In this document: one piece after another, positions 36,477 to 45,425 of the stretch
Position numbering within the stretch: the stretch's first letter is position 1
How the letters are laid out: each line of letters starts with the position of its first letter
Assembly (NCBI RefSeq): GCF_037081775.1
Contig: NZ_JBAMHQ010000001.1
Location: 744,001-808,000 of the forward strand
Reading direction: 5' to 3'
Origin: Haladaptatus sp. ZSTT2
GTDB taxonomy: Archaea > Halobacteriota > Halobacteria > Halobacteriales > Halococcaceae
DNA: 64,000 nt
Made by a program: the position numbers and the translations under genes
The notes under the pieces: generated by a model
The model's input: the letters and a program-made list of their open reading frames with translations, nothing else
What the model was told of the DNA's origin: nothing
The model's database searches: none

Positions 36477-37064
36477 TTACTTCGGCCGTTCGAGCGCGTA
36501 GCGGTCTGACGTTTTCGCATACCAGTTGCCTGACAGCCGACCCACGGCATCGAGTTTCTCTACGTCGAGCTTGCCGCCGGTCGTCACCTCGTCTGCGACG
36601 TGGACGTTCACGACCTCACCGAGCACCATCGACGACGCGCCCACGTCGACGAAATCAGCGAGGCGACACTCGTAGGCGACCTTCACGCCCGCGACGCGCG
36701 GTGGGTCAACCTTGGTCGAGTCGGCGCGTTCGAGACCTGCGTGGTCGAACTCGCTTTCGCCGTGGGGGAGCGTGGCCGAACTCTCGTTCATCTGTTCGAC
36801 GAACGCCTCGGTGACGACGTTCACGACGAATTCTTCGGTATCAAGAATGTTCTTCGGCGTGTCTTTGAGGTCGTCACCGCGGTCTACGGGCGCGAACATG
36901 ACCGTCGGCGGTTCGACGCTCACGACGTTGAAAAACGAGTACGGTGCGAGATTGTCTACACCGGCTTCGCTGTGGGTGCTCACCCACGCAATCGGGCGCG
37001 GGATGACGCCAGCGGCGAGCGTGCGATACAGGGTTCCGTCGAGGGTGTCCGGGTCGATTTCCAT
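36477..37064 (-). CDS. Flavin reductase family protein (FMN-binding split barrel)
   Basis: The 195-residue protein starts MEIDPDTLDGTLYRTLAAGVIPRPIAWVST, the family N-terminus. It continues with APYSFFNVVSVEPPTVMFAP (flavin contact), KDTPKNILDTEEFVVNVV and a C-terminal LSGNWYAKT. Such proteins bind FMN and reduce flavin or small substrates with NAD(P)H. The electron acceptor is not readable. Confidence 0.9.
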   Translation of the reverse strand: MEIDPDTLDGTLYRTLAAGVIPRPIAWVSTHSEAGVDNLAPYSFFNVVSVEPPTVMFAPVDRGDDLKDTPKNILDTEEFVVNVVTEAFVEQMNESSATLPHGESEFDHAGLERADSTKVDPPRVAGVKVAYECRLADFVDVGASSMVLGEVVNVHVADEVTTGGKLDVEKLDAVGRLSGNWYAKTSDRYALERPK

Positions 37065-37214
37065 GGGTAGTAAACGACGTGGGTACGGCCGCGTCGTGAA
37101 GGTGGTTGCGTGTCAGGACTCCTCGTAGATGAGCGTGGTGGTGTCGGTGGTCGTCGAAGCACCATTTTATTCAGACATAAATAGACACGATTTTATACCA
37201 TTGTGAACATCTCC

Positions 37215-37240
37215 CAGTCACACGCCGACGCGTGGGACTG
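37215..37240 (+). promoter_or_regulatory. Strong stem-loop in the leader of the DUF7511 gene
   Basis: CAGTC and CACGC pair with GCGTG and GACTG across a CGAC loop, giving ten base pairs with one A.G mismatch. The hairpin sits 27 bp before the GTG start and just after AT-rich boxes (TTTTATAC at about 37190), so it would be at or near the 5' end of the mRNA. It could equally be a DNA operator. Confidence 0.5.
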
Positions 37241-37267
37241 TCGGCACCCGGCGAGGGGGGATAGGTT

Positions 37268-37513
37268 GTGACCGAATTTCAAGAGAGCAAAATGTACAAC
37301 GACGCAGTCAGTGACAATGGAAGCGCCGGAGAGCAAGCAGCGGTTGCAGCGGGTGAAGAGCCGATTGCGCAGTGCGTCGCCGTCGTAGAGGGGTACGACG
37401 ACGCACCCGATGAGTGTACGATTTTCCCGCTCTACGTGGACGAGGGAGCACAGACGACGACCTGGATTTCGGCCGCAGAAGGGTCGTTCGTTCCACGCAG
37501 CGAGATGTGTTAG
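37268..37513 (+). CDS. DUF7511-like small haloarchaeal protein
   Basis: The 81-residue acidic protein starts at GTG (MTEFQESKMYNDAVSDNG). The C-terminal half AQCVAVVEGYDDAPDECTIFPLYVD then TTTWISAAEGSFVPRSEM is the conserved core of a haloarchaeal family I recall as DUF7511, usually a stand-alone gene of unknown function. A strong hairpin precedes the start. Confidence 0.75.
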   Translation: MTEFQESKMYNDAVSDNGSAGEQAAVAAGEEPIAQCVAVVEGYDDAPDECTIFPLYVDEGAQTTTWISAAEGSFVPRSEMC

Positions 37514-37517
37514 CCCG

Positions 37518-37937
37518 TTAGAACAGGCCGATGTCGAGCGCGTAGGGCCACGATGCACCGCCGAGGGCGAGCAAGACGAGGACGCCGCCGAGCAGTCCAA
37601 CGTTTTTGAGGAAGGCCGTCATCTCGGACTGCTGTTGGTCTTCGGGCGCGTTCCAGAAGTCGTGCATCTTCGGCGTGGCGACGACGAGGAACACAGCAAG
37701 CGCGCCCGCACCGACGACGGGGTACACGCCAAGAATCAGCGAGAGGCCACCGAAAACGAGCATGACACCGGAGGCCACCACCGAGAACGTCGGCGCTGGG
37801 ACGCCTTTCATCTCCGCGTAGCCGCTCATCTGCTCGGTCTGCATGAAGTGGTTGAGGCCGGTAAAGGCAAGCATGCCGCCGAGGAGGACGCGAGCGAGTA
37901 GGAACGCAATCGCACCAGCGGTCGTTTCGAACACCAT
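37518..37937 (-). CDS. DoxX family membrane protein
   Basis: The 139-residue protein has four transmembrane helices and the DoxX signature LLARVLLGGMLAFTGLNHFMQTEQMSGYAEMKGVPAPTF. A polar stretch FWNAPEDQQQSEMTAFLKNVGLLGG precedes the last helix. DoxX-like proteins act in sulfur or redox stress processes in some organisms; here the function is open. The upstream region has a TATA box flanked by two GTTACCAG repeats. Confidence 0.9.
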   Translation of the reverse strand: MVFETTAGAIAFLLARVLLGGMLAFTGLNHFMQTEQMSGYAEMKGVPAPTFSVVASGVMLVFGGLSLILGVYPVVGAGALAVFLVVATPKMHDFWNAPEDQQQSEMTAFLKNVGLLGGVLVLLALGGASWPYALDIGLF

Positions 37938-38011
37938 CAGGCAGCCACCTCCACCGGGTGAGCAGGTTGCAGTTCGATACGTGATTTCTGACGGGGATTT
38001 AGTAGCATCAC

Positions 38012-38066
38012 GTTACCAGCCACGAGCCTGCCGAATATATAATTTAGCTGACATAGGTGTTACCAG
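38012..38066 (-). promoter_or_regulatory. Putative regulated promoter of the DoxX gene
   Basis: An AT-rich core (ATATATAATTT, about 38036-38045) is flanked by two identical 8-bp repeats, GTTACCAG at 38012-38019 and 38059-38066. The second copy is part of the near-palindrome GTTACCAGGTGAC. The layout looks like operator sites around a TATA box, about 100 bp before the DoxX start. Confidence 0.4.
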
Positions 38067-38139
38067 GTGACTTCGACAGCCACTACGTTACACTAATGTC
38101 ACTGACAGGGCGTCACAAGCCGAGAAAAGCGCGATTCGA

Positions 38140-39177
38140 TTAGTCGTACTTCTCGGGGTACGCCGCCGCGAGGAGGTCGCGCTGTGCGGCGAAGCGTTCT
38201 CTGATTGGGTCGATGATGTCGGAGATGTACGCTCCCGTTGCCTTCTTTAAGTCGAGGGGGTGGAGGTCTTCTGCGACGAAGTCAGCTTCCAAGTCGTCGT
38301 AGTCGTCGTAGACGATATCGCCGCCGTACTTCTCGGGGCGGTCGATGACGAACGGCTCGCCGCGCTCTTCGAGAATCGGGAAGACGAGGAAGCGCAGGTA
38401 TTCGAGCACGCCGTTTTCCTCGACTTCGCCCTGCGGGCAGTACGCGTCGGTGATTTTGTCGATGACAACGTCCTCGGCGTCGGTGAGGTTCACCTTCGAG
38501 GATTCGTCAGACGCGCTCATCTTGCCGCCCGAAAGCCCCGAGAGCAGCGGCGCGAAGACGCAGATTGGCGTTTCGAAGCCGTGCTCGGGCAGAATCTCGC
38601 GGCTGAGCATGTAGATGCCACGCTGGTCGATACCGCCGTAGGCGATGTCGGCGTCGAGAGCGGGAATGTCGAGCGTCTGCATCAGCGGGTAGATGAGGCC
38701 GCCGAGTTTCGGATTGTCACTCTGGCGGACGACCTCGCTCCCGGCGCGCTGGACGCGGCTGATGGTCGTGTCTGCGGCCATGCGAAGCAGGTCGAGTGAG
38801 TAGTCGCGTTCCAGTTCGAAGTCGCGCCCGCGGATGAACTCGATTTGTGAGCCATCTGCACCGGCGGCGTCAATCATGCCCTCGATAGCTTCTTGGTAGT
38901 AGTCGGTGCGGGCGTCTAAGAGGTCGAACGGACTCTTTTCGTCGTCTAAGTGCGCGTGGAGGTCTGCGACGAGCACTTTCACGGTGAGACCGGCGTTGAG
39001 GAAATCGGCGAGTTTGCGCATCGTCGTGAAGTGACCGATGTGCATCTCGCCGGTCGGAGCCAAGCCGATATAGACGGTGGGCGTCTCCGATTCCGCAAAA
39101 ATTGCTGACAGCTCATCTTCGGTGACGACCTCCTCTGTATTGCGCGAAACGAGGTGTACGCGCTCCTCTCGGTCCAT
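38140..39177 (-). CDS. tyrS: Tyrosine--tRNA ligase
   Basis: The 345-residue archaeal-type class I enzyme has PTGEMHIGHF (HIGH motif) and KMSAS in GGKMSASDESS. The tyrosine-binding region shows LIYPLMQTLDIPALDADIAYGGIDQRGIYMLSREILPEHG. The C-terminal domain is the compact archaeal form that recognises the C1-G72 pair. The start is ATG at 39177 (MDREERVHLVSRNTEEV). Confidence 0.96.
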   Translation of the reverse strand: MDREERVHLVSRNTEEVVTEDELSAIFAESETPTVYIGLAPTGEMHIGHFTTMRKLADFLNAGLTVKVLVADLHAHLDDEKSPFDLLDARTDYYQEAIEGMIDAAGADGSQIEFIRGRDFELERDYSLDLLRMAADTTISRVQRAGSEVVRQSDNPKLGGLIYPLMQTLDIPALDADIAYGGIDQRGIYMLSREILPEHGFETPICVFAPLLSGLSGGKMSASDESSKVNLTDAEDVVIDKITDAYCPQGEVEENGVLEYLRFLVFPILEERGEPFVIDRPEKYGGDIVYDDYDDLEADFVAEDLHPLDLKKATGAYISDIIDPIRERFAAQRDLLAAAYPEKYD

Positions 39178-39275
39178 ACGGGTGTTTGCCGTGGGCGGTG
39201 GTTAAAGGGTTTGATTCACGGGACGTCACCTCTCAGGAACAGCAACATTATTAGGTTCAGAAACATCCTTTGCGT

Positions 39276-39545
39276 ATAGTACTCTTCAGGAAGCAGAACG
39301 CAGACGAATCTTCGTCTGTGAACTACCGGGTCAGGCCCTGAAGAAGCACGGAGGAATGCAGATTCCTCGACTCCTGTCTTCGGACGTAAACAGGCACACC
39401 CGTTACCGCCGTCGAAGGAAGAGGGAGACTACGACTTGCACACAAACCCAGTCGCATGGTACCGCGCCTGCGAGAACCCACAAAAGAGACGGACTTCCGT
39501 CCGGTGAAACGACGTCAAACAAAACGCGTCGTTTCTCTTACATAC
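39276..39545 (+). ncRNA. Candidate structured RNA or long 5' leader upstream of the BAT-type regulator
   Basis: The 403 bp between tyrS and the regulator contain many perfectly paired stems. An 8-bp stem (TCTTCAGG 39283-39290 with CCTGAAGA 39337-39344) encloses a hairpin CAGACGAA/TTCGTCTG (39301-39318). Next come GAGGAAT/ATTCCTC with a GCAG loop (39351-39368), a C-TTCG-G capped hairpin (39374-39386), CGACT/AGTCG (39432-39454) and CGGAC/GTCCG (39490-39503). Last is AAACGACG/CGTCGTTT (39507-39534). AAGAGA/TCTCTT (39484-39489/39534-39539) can close the last two. A TATA-like CATTATTA at 39246 predicts a start near 39276. It is not SRP or RNase P RNA as I know them. Confidence 0.55.
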
Positions 39546-39580
39546 ACCCCGAGCACACCCACCTTGTCATCCCGCACGAT

Positions 39581-41245
39581 ATGACCGAACCCACGTCCGA
39601 TAAAACACCGCTTGCCCGCCTCACGGAGACGGTACAGCACCTCACAGCAAGCGATTCGCCCACTGCCCTCTATGACCAACTCGTCGCGGGTGGCGAGCGG
39701 CTTGCTGGCTGTGAGAAACTCGTCGTCTACGAGTTCAACGAAGAGCGTGGCGTGTTAGATCCCGTGTCTGGATCCGGCAGCGAGACGGTTCCCCCGGTCG
39801 AACACGGCGACGGTATCGTCTGGGAGGCGTTCATGGAAGGCCACGTGGTTCGGTCTGCGTTAGAGACTGAGACCATCGTCGCCGTCCCCATTTCCACACA
39901 CGGCGTGGCGGTTGCAACCCTCGACCAAGACGTGCCAGCCGAAACGAACGAGGCGCTCACTGTACTCGCACACACCGTCGGCGCGTTCCGCGACCGACAA
40001 AAGAGCGACGAGCGGGCGCAAGCACACGAACACCGCGTTGACGAACAGGCGCGCAACCTCGAACGGGCGGCGACGCTGAACGCCATCTTCTGTGATATCG
40101 GCGAAGCAATCGTGACCGCCACGTCGCACAGCGAGCTCACTGAGGCGGTGTGTGAGAGTTTCGAAGCGGCGAAACCGTACGTGTTCGCGTGGCTGTGTCG
40201 ATACGATGAGCCGCCGCTCGAAGTCGTTTCACACGCAGGCATCGCGAGGGACTACGGCGAGCAGTTTACGAGCCCAGACCGCACGCCGAATCTGATGGAG
40301 ACACTCGCGGCGAACGCGACGGCTACAAATCAGGCCACCGTCGAAAGCGTGCTCGATTCGACTGAGTGGCGCACGGAGCGCAAAGACGCCCTCACACACG
40401 GGTTCAACTCGGTGGTGGCGATTCCGATTGGCACGGGCGAACAGACGACACACGTCTTGTTCGTCCACGTCGCAACGGCCCACACCGTGACAGACCGCGA
40501 ACTCACGGCGTTTTCGAACCTCGGCCAACTCATCGGTCACGGCCTCCAGTCATCCGTTCGGTCGGGTCGCCAACTCACAGACGAGCGCGTCGAAATCGAG
40601 GTCCACACCGCAGACGAACGCCTGCTCTGTAATCGACTCTCCGCGACACTCAACTGCCGGCTGAACATCGAGGGCATCCTAGAGCAAGTAGATGGCCAGA
40701 CGCTCGCCTTCGTCTCGTTCGTCGGCGTCCAACCGGACACCATTCTCGAAACCGCAGCCGAGATGGAAACCGTCGTAGAGCTAGGGCTGATTTCCGCGAC
40801 GGACAACATCTGCCTGTTCGAGATGCGGTTTTCAGAACCCGCACTGCTTGAGATTCTCGACGCACACGGCGCGGTGTTAAAAGAGATGAGCACCCAGCAC
40901 GGCCAAAGCCGCATCCTCATTGACGTTCATCCCGACATGTCTGTTCGAGAGATATTAGACGCAATCAAACGTGCCTACCCCGACGCCGAACTTGCGGCGC
41001 GCCGCGACCACACCACGCCGCGCCAGACGCGCCACACGTTCTACGCACTTCTCGAAGCGGAGCTGACCGAAAAGCAGTTTACCGCGCTCAAAACGGCGTA
41101 CTTAGGTGGCTTTTACGAGTGGCCTCGTGTGACAAACGGCGAGGAACTCGCCGCGACGCTCAACATCTCAGCACCCACGTTACAGTACCACCTGCGCGCC
41201 GCAGAACGCAAACTCGTCACGCTCGCACTCGACGGGAAACTCTAG
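39581..41245 (+). CDS. BAT-type (bacterio-opsin activator-like) transcriptional regulator with GAF domains
   Basis: The 554-residue protein has one or two GAF-type sensor regions (about 10-160 and 165-330, the second opening ATLNAIFCDIGEAIVTATSHSELTEAV). A BAT domain (about 340-480) and a C-terminal HTH_10 (LTEKQFTALKTAYLGGFYEWPR, LAATLNISAPTLQYHLRAAERKL) follow. Such haloarchaeal regulators sense redox, light or small ligands and bind near promoters. No Asp phospho-acceptor is present. The ATG at 39581 opens a standard acidic start; the frame upstream is arginine/threonine-rich and is better read as the structured leader. Confidence 0.9.
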   Translation: MTEPTSDKTPLARLTETVQHLTASDSPTALYDQLVAGGERLAGCEKLVVYEFNEERGVLDPVSGSGSETVPPVEHGDGIVWEAFMEGHVVRSALETETIVAVPISTHGVAVATLDQDVPAETNEALTVLAHTVGAFRDRQKSDERAQAHEHRVDEQARNLERAATLNAIFCDIGEAIVTATSHSELTEAVCESFEAAKPYVFAWLCRYDEPPLEVVSHAGIARDYGEQFTSPDRTPNLMETLAANATATNQATVESVLDSTEWRTERKDALTHGFNSVVAIPIGTGEQTTHVLFVHVATAHTVTDRELTAFSNLGQLIGHGLQSSVRSGRQLTDERVEIEVHTADERLLCNRLSATLNCRLNIEGILEQVDGQTLAFVSFVGVQPDTILETAAEMETVVELGLISATDNICLFEMRFSEPALLEILDAHGAVLKEMSTQHGQSRILIDVHPDMSVREILDAIKRAYPDAELAARRDHTTPRQTRHTFYALLEAELTEKQFTALKTAYLGGFYEWPRVTNGEELAATLNISAPTLQYHLRAAERKLVTLALDGKL

Positions 41246-41322
41246 GTATGTAGAGTGTCTCCGCCAGACCCTCTAGTCAAATAGGAGATTTACTTATCCA
41301 CCTATCCTCCATATGATAGGTT

Positions 41323-41427
41323 GACCACAGTGAGTGTGGTCGTGAACTCAGACACCCCCCACGGTGGTGATTGTCGTTACCCCCACTCAACGACGCCGGA
41401 CAACCCCCAACATTTTGTCCGGCCACC
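41323..41427 (+). promoter_or_regulatory. Hairpin cluster in the leader of the HalX response regulator
   Basis: Three perfect inverted repeats occur in 105 bp. They are GACCACA/TGTGGTC (41323-41341), GTCGTT/AACGAC (41373-41394) and GCCGGACAA/TTGTCCGGC (41395-41423). The last two abut and each has a loop beginning with five C residues. GGTG/CACC (41363-41366/41424-41427) could close them as a three-way junction. A TATA-like TTTACTTA at 41289 would start transcription near 41317, just before the first hairpin. Half-sites ATAGG/CCTAT (41280-41320) lie over the promoter. Confidence 0.5.
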
Positions 41428-41474
41428 ATCACACTTGCGTTCATACTACTATCCGAATACTACCAAACAAGAGC

Positions 41475-41972
41475 ATGACCGACTCCGAAAACACGATTCT
41501 GATTGTCGATGACGAGAAGGACATCGTCGAGCTGTTCTCGATGTGGTTGTCCCCGGACTATACGCTCCGGGTGGCCACAGACGGGAACGAAGCGCTCGAA
41601 ATCCTCGATGAATCCATCGACCTGGTCTTGCTCGACCGACACATGCCGCGACTCACGGGCGATGCGGTGCTCGAAACAATCCGTGACCGCGGCCTTAGCT
41701 GTCGGGTGGCGATGGTAACCGCAGTCGAACCCGACCTCGATATTACCGAGATGTCGTTCGACGCCTACCTCTGTAAACCCGTCACGAAGTCGGCGCTGCG
41801 CAGCGTGGTCGAAACCCTGCTCGCACGCGACCGCTACGACTCCGAAATCCAAGAACTCGCAATCCTACTGACCAAACGCAGTCTGCTCGAACAACAGCTT
41901 ACACACCAAGAAATCGAGCAGAGCGAACAGTACGCCGCGTTAGTCAACCGAATCAAATCAATGCGACCGTAG
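41475..41972 (+). CDS. HalX-domain response regulator
   Basis: The 165-residue protein has a receiver domain (1-120) with DDE near residue 12, phospho-acceptor Asp in LVLLDRHMPRLTG, Thr in MVTAVEP and Lys in YLCKPVTK. The C-terminal HalX domain (about 125-162, LLTKRSLLEQQLTHQEIEQSEQYAALVNRI) is a helical module found almost only in haloarchaea. There is no DNA-binding domain, so it likely acts through partners. A structured leader precedes it, and the BAT-type regulator gene lies 230 bp upstream on the same strand. No histidine kinase is adjacent. Confidence 0.93.
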   Translation: MTDSENTILIVDDEKDIVELFSMWLSPDYTLRVATDGNEALEILDESIDLVLLDRHMPRLTGDAVLETIRDRGLSCRVAMVTAVEPDLDITEMSFDAYLCKPVTKSALRSVVETLLARDRYDSEIQELAILLTKRSLLEQQLTHQEIEQSEQYAALVNRIKSMRP

Positions 41973-42077
41973 CCCGGTCTGCGCTTTCTATACACCATTT
42001 CCTTCCTAAGCGACGGCTTTCGTCACAGCGACCGCCCGAGCCGAATCCGTTTTCTTTCCGAGTGAAAAAGCAGGCCT

Positions 42078-42875
42078 ATGCGCGACCTTCCGAGCATGGG
42101 GCTTGGCACGTACCTGAACGACGACCACGACCAGTGTGCACAGACCGTCGAAACCGCCCTCGAACTGGGCTATCGACACGTTGACACCGCCCAAGAATAC
42201 GGCAACGAAGCCGCCGTCGGTGAGGGACTTGCGGCCGCCGACGTAGCCCGCGAAGACGTGTTTCTCGCCTCGAAAGTCGAAACGACGAACCTCGCCTCCG
42301 AGGACGTGCTCTCGACCACCGAACAGAGCCTCGACCGCCTCGGCGTAGACACTCTCGACCTGCTCTATGTCCACTGGCCACTCGGTGCGTACGACCCAGC
42401 AGACACCCTCCGGGCGTTCGACGAACTCTACGCCGAAGGGAAAATTCGACACGTCGGCCTCTCGAATTTCACGCCCGAACTGCTCGAAGAGGCACTCGAC
42501 CACCTCGACGCCCCGCTCTACGCCCACCAAGTCGAGATGAATCCCCTGTGGCAGCAAGCCGAACTCCGCGAGATTGCAGAACGCGAGGGCCACCATTTCG
42601 TCGCCTACTCGCCGCTCGCCCAAGGCGCAGTGTTCGAGATTCCGGAGATTCAGGAAATCGCCGCCGAACACGACGTGAGCGAGGCGCAAGTTTCGCTCGC
42701 ATGGCTCCGCGAAAAGGGGGCGAAGGTGATTCCGAAAGCGACCAGCCGCGAACACATCGCAGACAACTTCGCCGCGACAGACCTGACGCTCACCTCGGAG
42801 GAGATCGCGAAAATAGACGGCATCGAGCGCGCAGAACGCACCGTCGAGTTCGACGCCGCGCCGTGGAATCAGTAG
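42078..42875 (+). CDS. Aldo/keto reductase, copy 1
   Basis: The 265-residue TIM-barrel NADPH oxidoreductase has the catalytic tetrad Asp and Tyr in HVDTAQEYGNE, Lys in LASKVET and His in LLYVHWPLG. The cofactor-binding end shows VIPKATSREHIADNF. Together with AYSPLAQGAVFE this is the AKR5-like family (2,5-diketogluconate reductase type). The substrate is not readable. A paralogue lies at 56436-57245. Its stop is one base from the convergent msrB stop. Confidence 0.93.
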   Translation: MRDLPSMGLGTYLNDDHDQCAQTVETALELGYRHVDTAQEYGNEAAVGEGLAAADVAREDVFLASKVETTNLASEDVLSTTEQSLDRLGVDTLDLLYVHWPLGAYDPADTLRAFDELYAEGKIRHVGLSNFTPELLEEALDHLDAPLYAHQVEMNPLWQQAELREIAEREGHHFVAYSPLAQGAVFEIPEIQEIAAEHDVSEAQVSLAWLREKGAKVIPKATSREHIADNFAATDLTLTSEEIAKIDGIERAERTVEFDAAPWNQ

Positions 42876-42876
42876 C

Positions 42877-43284
42877 TCAGTCTTCGTTTTCGAAGTTGAG
42901 GCAAATCGAGTTAATGCAGTAGCGCTTGCCCGTCGGATTCGGCCCGTCATCGAAGATGTGCCCGAGGTGGCTGCCGCAGTTCGCACAGTGAACCTCGGTG
43001 CGAACCATTCCGTGGCTTGTGTCGCGTTCGAACTCGACTGCGCCCTCGATGGCGTCGTAGAAACTCGGCCAGCCCGAGGAAGTGAACTTCGTATCGGAGA
43101 TGAACAGCTTCTGGCCACAGCCTTTGCAGGTGTAGGTTCCGGGGTCGTCCTTGTCGATGAACTCACCCGTGTACTTCGGTTCGGTTCCCTGCTCGCGGAG
43201 CACTTTGTACTCCTCCTCTGAGAGAATTTCTCGCCACTCGTCGTCTGTTTTCGGAACCTCGTGGGTGGCTGATTTCTCGCTCAT
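42877..43284 (-). CDS. msrB: Peptide-methionine (R)-S-oxide reductase
   Basis: The 135-residue enzyme repairs R-methionine sulfoxide in proteins. It has the zinc-binding CKGCG and CANCGSHLGHIF pairs, the substrate segment SGWPSF, and the catalytic Cys in GKRYCINSICLNF. A helical leader of about 40 residues (EVPKTDDEWREILSEEEYKVLREQGTE) is standard. The ATG at 43284 is the family start. Confidence 0.96.
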   Translation of the reverse strand: MSEKSATHEVPKTDDEWREILSEEEYKVLREQGTEPKYTGEFIDKDDPGTYTCKGCGQKLFISDTKFTSSGWPSFYDAIEGAVEFERDTSHGMVRTEVHCANCGSHLGHIFDDGPNPTGKRYCINSICLNFENED

Positions 43285-43346
43285 ACCTACCTAGACGGCC
43301 GCGAGGCTCTTTTGGTTTTGCCTGCGTCGAAAAAGAATAGAGTCGG

Positions 43347-45131
<1,785 letters not shown>

Positions 45132-45160
45132 TTGTGAATAAGGGTGTATAATCAGTCGCG

Positions 45161-45424
45161 TTATCTCATTCTATCGGTTCTACCTGCGGCCGCCCACGCG
45201 TTGGTGGGCGCACGCGATGGAACTCGAACGGTGCGTTGTTGGAGGGTCTCCATCCGCCCGGCGAACGTCCAGCGTTTGCCGTCCCACGTTTCGTCGTCTC
45301 CCTTTGACGCGGCAGCGACGCCGCGGTCGTGGAGGTGTGCGCCGATGGCGGCGGCGATGGCGGCAGCCTCGTCTGCGTTCGCGTCGTCAATATCGAGCGC
45401 CGCGAGTAGCTCTTCTATGTCCAT
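45161..45424 (-). CDS. pccX: Small third subunit of haloarchaeal propionyl-CoA carboxylase (PccX-like)
   Basis: The 87-residue protein lies exactly between pccB (1-bp gap) and pccA (29-bp gap). It begins [31 protein letters not shown], a short helix, and ends with [18 protein letters not shown] and [14 protein letters not shown]. The latter is the conserved W-x-x-x-x-W block of PccX/acyl-CoA carboxylase epsilon-like subunits. In Haloferax mediterranei PccX is required for carboxylase activity. The long upstream frame is pccB antisense noise. Confidence 0.88.
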   Translation of the reverse strand: MDIEELLAALDIDDANADEAAAIAAAIGAHLHDRGVAAASKGDDETWDGKRWTFAGRMETLQQRTVRVPSRAPTNAWAAAGRTDRMR

Positions 45425-45425
45425 C

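Noticed and set aside
39328-39350. GTCAGGCCC similar to the SRP RNA helix 8 core
   Set aside because: The following bases do not complete the conserved GGAAG...AGCAG motif and the rest of the region lacks SRP domain structure; CCTGAAGA pairs with an upstream segment instead.
39356-39580. 75-residue N-terminal extension of the BAT-type regulator
   Set aside because: The extension is Arg/Thr/His-rich, unlike haloarchaeal proteins, and coincides with strong RNA stems.
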